Shown: positions 31,733-35,445 of the stretch, in pieces
Layout: the number at the start of each line of letters is the position of its first letter
Position numbering within the stretch: the stretch's first letter is position 1
NCBI GenBank assembly: GCA_016219515.1
Contig: JACRMU010000031.1
Location: forward strand, 1 to 35,445
From: Deltaproteobacteria bacterium
GTDB taxonomy: Bacteria > Desulfobacterota > Deferrimicrobia > Deferrimicrobiales > Deferrimicrobiaceae
DNA length: 35,445 bases
Reading direction: 5' to 3'
Program-made: the position numbers and the translations under genes
Notes under the pieces: model-generated
The model's database searches: none
What the model saw: only the letters and a program-made list of their open reading frames with translations
What the model was told of the DNA's origin: nothing

Positions 31733-32494
31733 TTAATGGCATTTCACGCAGGTGCGCTTTCCCGCAGCCCGGTTGAGTTTCCCCTGGATCGATCCCCAGT
31801 TGTCCGGGTGGGGATTGACGCGCAGTCCCGACCTGGCGCTGTGGCACTTGAGGCATACGTCGCCGTCGGCGTGGCATGCCTGGCAGGTGGGGAGATTCCG
31901 CTTCGCCTCCCGGGCGTGCGTGCCGGACCACTCGTGTGCGGGCAGCACGGAACCCGGGTGGCAGGTCTGGCAAGAGTCGGGGGGGAAGGTCGAGTGCTTC
32001 GCTCCTCCCGCAACGGCCGGCCGGTCCGACCACCCCTTCCGGTGCGACTGGAACATCAGGTCCTCCGGCCGGAACCGCTTGTGGCAATCCGAGCAGAAGG
32101 AGGACTGGTGGCATCGCGTGCAGGAGTTCGGGTTGTCGAACGCGGAGAGGGGGTGGACCTCCTGGAAGGATGTCCGGTGGCTTTTCGGCTTGTAGTTCGC
32201 CCCCCGGTCGTTCGACACGTGCAGGCCGGCGTCGATCCCACCGCCGTAATGGCAGTCCTGGCAGAACGACTGCTCGTGGCAGGCGGCGCAATTGGCGTCG
32301 GCCTTGACCGCGGCCAGCCGGTGGTCCGCGTTCCAGCCGGCGCGGTGGTTGGGGGAGACGTTTGCGTCCCGGTGGCATTCGGTGCATTCGGAGATCTTCA
32401 TTTCCTTGTACGGCCGGTGGTTTTCCGCGGCGAAGAGCATCGTCGCCCAGGCGGCGAGGGAAGCGACGATCAGGGGCAAGAGAATTTTTTTCAT
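31733..32494 (-). CDS. Periplasmic nonaheme c-type cytochrome
   Basis: 253-residue secreted cytochrome with a signal peptide cleaved near MLFAAEN. There are nine CxxCH motifs: CTECH, CAACH, CQDCH, CTRCH, CSDCH, CQTCH, CQACH, CLKCH and a final CVKCH that forms the very C-terminus. Heme density is about one per 26 residues, similar to the elongated MtrA/DmsE-type cytochromes that sit inside or under an outer-membrane barrel. It lies between the barrel gene (13 bases away) and the lipoprotein cytochrome, with AAGGAGGG upstream of its ATG. Role as trans-outer-membrane wire is inferred from this synteny. A soluble periplasmic shuttle is the alternative. Confidence 0.91.
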   Translation of the reverse strand: MKKILLPLIVASLAAWATMLFAAENHRPYKEMKISECTECHRDANVSPNHRAGWNADHRLAAVKADANCAACHEQSFCQDCHYGGGIDAGLHVSNDRGANYKPKSHRTSFQEVHPLSAFDNPNSCTRCHQSSFCSDCHKRFRPEDLMFQSHRKGWSDRPAVAGGAKHSTFPPDSCQTCHPGSVLPAHEWSGTHAREAKRNLPTCQACHADGDVCLKCHSARSGLRVNPHPDNWGSIQGKLNRAAGKRTCVKCH

Positions 32495-32507
32495 GTCGTC
32501 GCCCTCC

Positions 32508-33719
32508 TTAGAAATCGACGTTCAGGGCCAGCCGGGCCCTCACGTCCTGTTTGAATTGCTGGCTGTGCGTGTCCTCGATCCGCGCCTGGACCGAGACGTT
32601 TTTCCGCAGCTTCGCCTCTCCCCCGATCCAGAAACGGGTCGCCGAGTCGTGGCTGTCCATCAGCTCCCGCCGGAAATTGTCGTGCTGCACCCCGGCGGAG
32701 AGGATGTAGTTCTTCCGGAACACCGTGTCGCCCGAGAGCTCGAACCCCGCGAGGTTTCCGCCGGTGCCGTTCCGCCAGATCCCGGCTCCGTAAAGGGACA
32801 TGCCGTCCCTTGGGCGGTAGCGCAGCCCCAGCTCGCCGACGTTGGCGGTGTCGCCCCCCCCGTAGCTCTCGTTCCGGTACTCGCCGCTCAGGCTGAGCCT
32901 GGGGTCCATGTCGTACTGGGCCCGGAACAGGACCTCCTGGAACCGCTCCACCGCGAACACGGAGAAGATGGAGGTGGCCTCGAAGACGGGGATCGTCCGG
33001 AAAAATTCGGCGTTGAAGGTGAACTTCGGGAGGATCGCCGAGCGGGCGCCCACCTGGATCTCGCTCCACACCTTCGAGATCATGTCGTATCGAAGCTGGG
33101 TATACAGCTCGCCGTACTTCGAGAACCGCTTGGAGGCCGAAAGCCCGACGATCTCCTTGGCGAGATCGTTCTCGTCGTAGGAAGTGAAGTACGACAGGTC
33201 CATGGAGCCCCCGGGGATATTGGTGAGGCTCGCCTGGACCGCCGCCGCGAAGTCTCCCCGCTTCGTCCCCTCGCCGGTCGTGTTGAAGAATACGTGGCGG
33301 CCGCCGACCACGGTGATCGCCACCGGCCCGAACGGCCGGGTGTCCACGCGGGCGCCGTCCACGATCGCCGATCCGGCGCTGACGAAGAAGAACTGCCTGC
33401 CCAGCCGGACATCCGTCTGCTTCGGCAGGCCCTTCCTGTCGATATACAGGTAATACAACCTCCCATCCACCCCGCCTCCCTGCTGCGCGTCCCCCCATGC
33501 CCGTCCATAGCCGCTGACCGACACGGTGTCGGCCGCGTCAAGCTGCCGGGCGTGGAACCGGAGGTACTGGGAGAGATCGAAGTGGTCCGCCCCGAACTCA
33601 TCCGAGAACCAGAGCGCCTGCGTGGAAGCTCTTCCGCTCAGGGAGGCGGCCTGTGCGGAAAGCGTCCCGGCGCCGAGGATGAGCAGTGCCACCAGAAAAA
33701 TCCGTGTGCACCTCTTCAT
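32508..33719 (-). CDS. Outer membrane beta-barrel of porin-cytochrome cluster
   Basis: 403-residue exported protein. The signal peptide ends at LSAQAAS. The mature chain has many alternating amphipathic strands (LSGRASTQALWFSDEF, VSVSGYGRAWGD, LSASKRFSKYGELYTQLRYD, NVGELGLRYRPRDGMSLYGAG) and ends LALNVDF, the C-terminal Phe of barrel proteins. It is much shorter than MtrB or OmbB (about 700 residues) and lacks an MtrB-like CxxC, so it may belong to a different small-porin class. ATG 33719 with AAAGGGGGT upstream is preferred over an in-frame start at 33767. It is first in the operon with the two cytochromes and is preceded by an AT-rich regulatory region. Confidence 0.8.
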   Translation of the reverse strand: MKRCTRIFLVALLILGAGTLSAQAASLSGRASTQALWFSDEFGADHFDLSQYLRFHARQLDAADTVSVSGYGRAWGDAQQGGGVDGRLYYLYIDRKGLPKQTDVRLGRQFFFVSAGSAIVDGARVDTRPFGPVAITVVGGRHVFFNTTGEGTKRGDFAAAVQASLTNIPGGSMDLSYFTSYDENDLAKEIVGLSASKRFSKYGELYTQLRYDMISKVWSEIQVGARSAILPKFTFNAEFFRTIPVFEATSIFSVFAVERFQEVLFRAQYDMDPRLSLSGEYRNESYGGGDTANVGELGLRYRPRDGMSLYGAGIWRNGTGGNLAGFELSGDTVFRKNYILSAGVQHDNFRRELMDSHDSATRFWIGGEAKLRKNVSVQARIEDTHSQQFKQDVRARLALNVDF

Positions 33720-34213
33720 TGCTCGGACCCCCTTTGTTAGTGCACCGCTTCTCAAATACCTTGGCATACGAGCGCCGCAGCATCCGTTCCCGTTATGTTC
33801 GCGGAACTGCCTTGGCCATTGCGAATTGCGTTAACAATAAAATGAATATAATTCCATTTTGCGCAGCAAGTAAAATTAAATGAATGGTAATTAGGGTACC
33901 TTTTCACCTAAGGAAAATCAATAATTAATTCTATTTACTGGTTTCGGCACACGCTTGGAAAATATTTAGAACTATTTTCCTGCAGTGAGATGGCTTTGCA
34001 GGTCTATTGTTTTAAAAAATGTTGTTTTGCGTGAGGTTATGCGGTTTAATTGTTAATGATATTCCCTTTGCGTATCATGAACGGGAGATCGACGAACGGT
34101 GCCGATGGAACCGGAGTTTAACGATTTCGCCCGGCATCCCGGGCGGGCGGCCAGGCATCGAATCGACATTCCCCAGGTAGCGGATCTGGGCGAAAGAGAA
34201 AGGTTCGTTCCTA
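33720..34213. other. AT-rich non-coding region upstream of the porin-cytochrome operon
   Basis: No gene is supported in this about 490-base stretch. From about 33820 to 34070 it is sharply AT-rich (38 G+C in the 120 bases 33841-33960) in a genome that is otherwise GC-rich. It contains a perfect 8-bp inverted repeat GGAAAATA-N8-TATTTTCC (33957-33980), a distant inverted pair TTAACAAT (33831) / ATTGTTAA (34049), and a GC hairpin CGCCCGG-CATC-CCGGGCG (34128-34145). It is likely the control region of the barrel-cytochrome operon and perhaps the edge of acquired DNA. Confidence 0.6.
33957..33980. promoter_or_regulatory. 8-bp inverted repeat, candidate operator
   Basis: GGAAAATA (33957-33964), 8-base spacer, TATTTTCC (33973-33980), a perfect dyad in the AT-rich region about 240 bases upstream of the barrel start. 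The symmetry suits a dimeric regulator; the identity is unknown. Confidence 0.4.
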
Positions 34214-34393
34214 TTGGCGCGCGACGACTGGAAATATTACGACGAAGAGATGGAAGAGGGAGAGGAGGAAACGGGGCAAGCCTCCCCTCCCGAGAAGCAA
34301 TGCGGGAACTGCCTCCACTGGGTCCAGAGGGAGGCCCCGACCTGCTCCTGGTGCGGGAAGCCATTTGACGACGACGGGGGCCGTTCGTTGTAA
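34214..34393 (+). CDS. Small acidic zinc-ribbon protein, 59 aa
   Basis: Very short gene. From TTG 34214 it reads LARDDWKYYDEEMEEGEEET, then QCGNCLHW, a short linker and TCSWCGKPF, ending DDDGGRSL at TAA 34393. The two CxxC pairs (CGNC and CSWC) spaced by about 11 residues form a minimal zinc ribbon. The N-terminal half is strongly acidic. AAAGG lies about 10 bases before the TTG; an internal ATG at 34250 is the alternative. A stop at 34178 rules out a longer N-terminus. Upstream is the AT-rich region, and an imperfect GGGGGC-type hairpin lies at its end. Function unknown; a nucleic-acid or protein adaptor is possible. Confidence 0.65.
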   Translation: MARDDWKYYDEEMEEGEEETGQASPPEKQCGNCLHWVQREAPTCSWCGKPFDDDGGRSL

Positions 34394-34457
34394 CAACGCC
34401 CCCGTTCTATCCCTTCATCGTTATCCCGGCGGATCGCCCGACCCGCCTTGACGAAAG

Positions 34458-35445
34458 CTATCCGTTTCCTGCGCCGTAGCGGACGCGCAGCCGCCGCGCC
34501 GCGAAGAGAGCCGGCGGGAGGAGCAGGACCAGCGCGGCCGGCCATCCCTCTTCCGCGGGCATCTTCCTTCCCCCGGTCATCGTGCAACCGCCGCCGCCCC
34601 CGCCGCTGCCGGATGACGAGCCGCCGGAGCCCCCGGCCGTCGTGAACGACGAGGTGAAGATCGAAGCCATCGCATTCCCGCCATAATCCTGGACGCCGGT
34701 CGTCACGGTGACGGTATACAACGTCCCCGCCGCCAGGTTATCCGCGGGGGTGAACGTCGCGGTGCGGACCCCGTCGTAGGTCACCGTCCCGGTCACGCCG
34801 GCGACGGTGATCGTCGTGTTGTCGATCGTGGACGCCGTCATCCGCTCGCTGAACGTCACGCGGACCGTATTGTCGACGGGAACGCCCGTTGCCCCCGCAG
34901 AGGGGAGGACGGAAGACACCGTGGGGGCGGTGCTGTCCACCGAGAGGGTCGCGTCGAATTTCGCGATGAAGCCGTCGTAATAGATTCCGGGGAGGTTGAA
35001 GCTCTCCTGGACCGCCCCGGCCGTCGTTGGAATGGACGCGTAGTTCGTGATGCCCGCCACGTAGATGTTCCCGGTGCCGTCAAGGGAGAGAAACGCTCGC
35101 GGCGAGTTCGTGGAAGTCGATCCCAGGAAGAGGAAAGAGGAGTACTGAAGGGACGCCAGGTCCCCGCTATAGCAGCGGACGAAGACGTCGAGGACTCCGT
35201 TGAATGAGTTGTCGAAGGCGCCCGAAGTGGCGGCGAAGTCGGAGGATGCGGTCTGTCCGGTCGCGTAGACGGAGCCGTCCGTCGCGGCTGCGATGCCGGT
35301 GACGAAATCGTCGCCGCTCCCGCCCACATACGTCGATGCAAGGAGGGAAGAAAGGGCGCCGTTGAGTTTCGCCACGAATCCTTCCTTCGATGCGTACGTC
35401 GTACGATGCGCACCCCCCGTGACGGGGAAGGCGCTGGAGGAAGCA
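34458..35445 (-). CDS. SBBP beta-propeller repeat surface protein with Ig-like domain and C-terminal sorting tail (5' end off window)
   Basis: The frame is open to the right edge, so the N-terminus is missing. About 329 residues are seen. The N-terminal part has SBBP-type repeats of the pattern AFPVTGG-x-EGFVAKLNG, STYVGGSGDDFVTGIAAATDGSVYATGQT and GNIYVAGITNYASIPTTAGA. Next comes an SbsA/Big_5-like Ig domain (APTVSSVLPSAGATGVPVDN ... VRVTFSERMTASTIDNTTI ... YTVTVTTGVQDYGGNAM). The tail is GSGGGGGGCTM, then a hydrophobic helix (WPAALVLLLPPALFA) and basic ARRLRVR, i.e. a CTERM-like anchor or sorting signal with a conserved Cys. It is probably exported and surface-displayed. A GTG at 35375 is internal, not the true start. 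Confidence 0.82.
   Translation of the reverse strand, partial: ASSSAFPVTGGAHRTTYASKEGFVAKLNGALSSLLASTYVGGSGDDFVTGIAAATDGSVYATGQTASSDFAATSGAFDNSFNGVLDVFVRCYSGDLASLQYSSFLFLGSTSTNSPRAFLSLDGTGNIYVAGITNYASIPTTAGAVQESFNLPGIYYDGFIAKFDATLSVDSTAPTVSSVLPSAGATGVPVDNTVRVTFSERMTASTIDNTTITVAGVTGTVTYDGVRTATFTPADNLAAGTLYTVTVTTGVQDYGGNAMASIFTSSFTTAGGSGGSSSGSGGGGGGCTMTGGRKMPAEEGWPAALVLLLPPALFAARRLRVRYGAGNG

Noticed and set aside
33820-34070. AT-rich stretch as a replication or plasmid origin
   Set aside because: No DnaA-box cluster, no iterons, and no replication gene nearby. A regulatory region for the barrel-cytochrome operon fits better.
34099-34368. 89-codon frame overlapping the zinc-ribbon gene
   Set aside because: Arg-rich and without motifs. 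The overlapping frame with two CxxC pairs is the more credible gene.
1-35445. CRISPR arrays, tRNA or rRNA genes, intact insertion sequences, riboswitches
   Set aside because: Looked for direct-repeat arrays, cloverleaf-like and ribosomal sequences, transposase motifs and known aptamer cores. None was recognised by eye. A tRNAscan or Infernal run would be decisive.

Overview
The window is GC-rich (roughly two-thirds G+C by eye), densely coded bacterial chromosome. The gene content suggests an uncultured deltaproteobacterium-like (Desulfobacterota / Geobacter-type) organism. It has multiheme c-type cytochromes beside an outer-membrane barrel, a FadL/OmpP1 porin, rubrerythrin-like and Mrp iron-sulfur proteins, a crotonase and methylmalonyl-CoA epimerase, and a selenocysteine-containing glutaredoxin-like protein. 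The taxonomy is inferred from gene content only. No rRNA, tRNA, CRISPR array or intact insertion sequence was recognised.

Layout. (1) 1-5340, a phosphate-starvation block on the minus strand: phoB-phoR, then pstS-pstC (pstC runs off the left edge). A TumE/TumA-type toxin-antitoxin pair lies on the plus strand between phoR and pstS. A PhoB-type box with an 11-bp period precedes pstS. (2) 5571-10698: methylglyoxal synthase, a diacylglycerol-kinase-like lipid kinase, a Tyr-rich secreted protein, a GDPD-type phosphodiesterase, a thioredoxin-fold protein lacking both catalytic cysteines, and a ferredoxin-NADP reductase of the TrxB-like type. (3) 10809-17612: a frameshifted nitronate-monooxygenase-like gene, the low-affinity phosphate pair DUF47-PitA, methylmalonyl-CoA epimerase coupled to a GH57 enzyme, and a FadL-type porin. 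(4) 17697-18508: a ferritin-like protein and, just upstream, a 71-residue selenoprotein whose in-frame UGA hides it from ordinary gene callers. (5) 18574-25168: a U32/RlhA-like protein contiguous with an EF-G paralogue, a hotdog thioesterase, a DUF1858 protein, an MBL hydrolase and an unrecognised protein. (6) 25196-29406: MurJ and Mrp divergent from each other, a GNAT acetyltransferase, and a crotonase gene that has lost its core. (7) 29488-35445: a compact barrel / 9-heme cytochrome / 11-heme lipoprotein operon resembling a porin-cytochrome conduit for extracellular electron transfer, preceded by an AT-rich non-coding stretch, a tiny zinc-ribbon gene and the 3' end of a beta-propeller (SBBP) surface protein.

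How it fits together. The phosphate genes form a complete sensing and uptake set: PhoR/PhoB, high-affinity Pst and low-affinity Pit with its PhoU-like partner. The right end looks like a respiratory module that would move electrons across the outer membrane. The most notable observations are the hidden selenoprotein with a well-formed SECIS hairpin, the porin-cytochrome operon with non-canonical heme motifs, and three promoters whose -10 box lies exactly 7 nt before an ATG (candidate leaderless mRNAs). One of these drives the toxin-antitoxin pair from inside a perfect inverted repeat.
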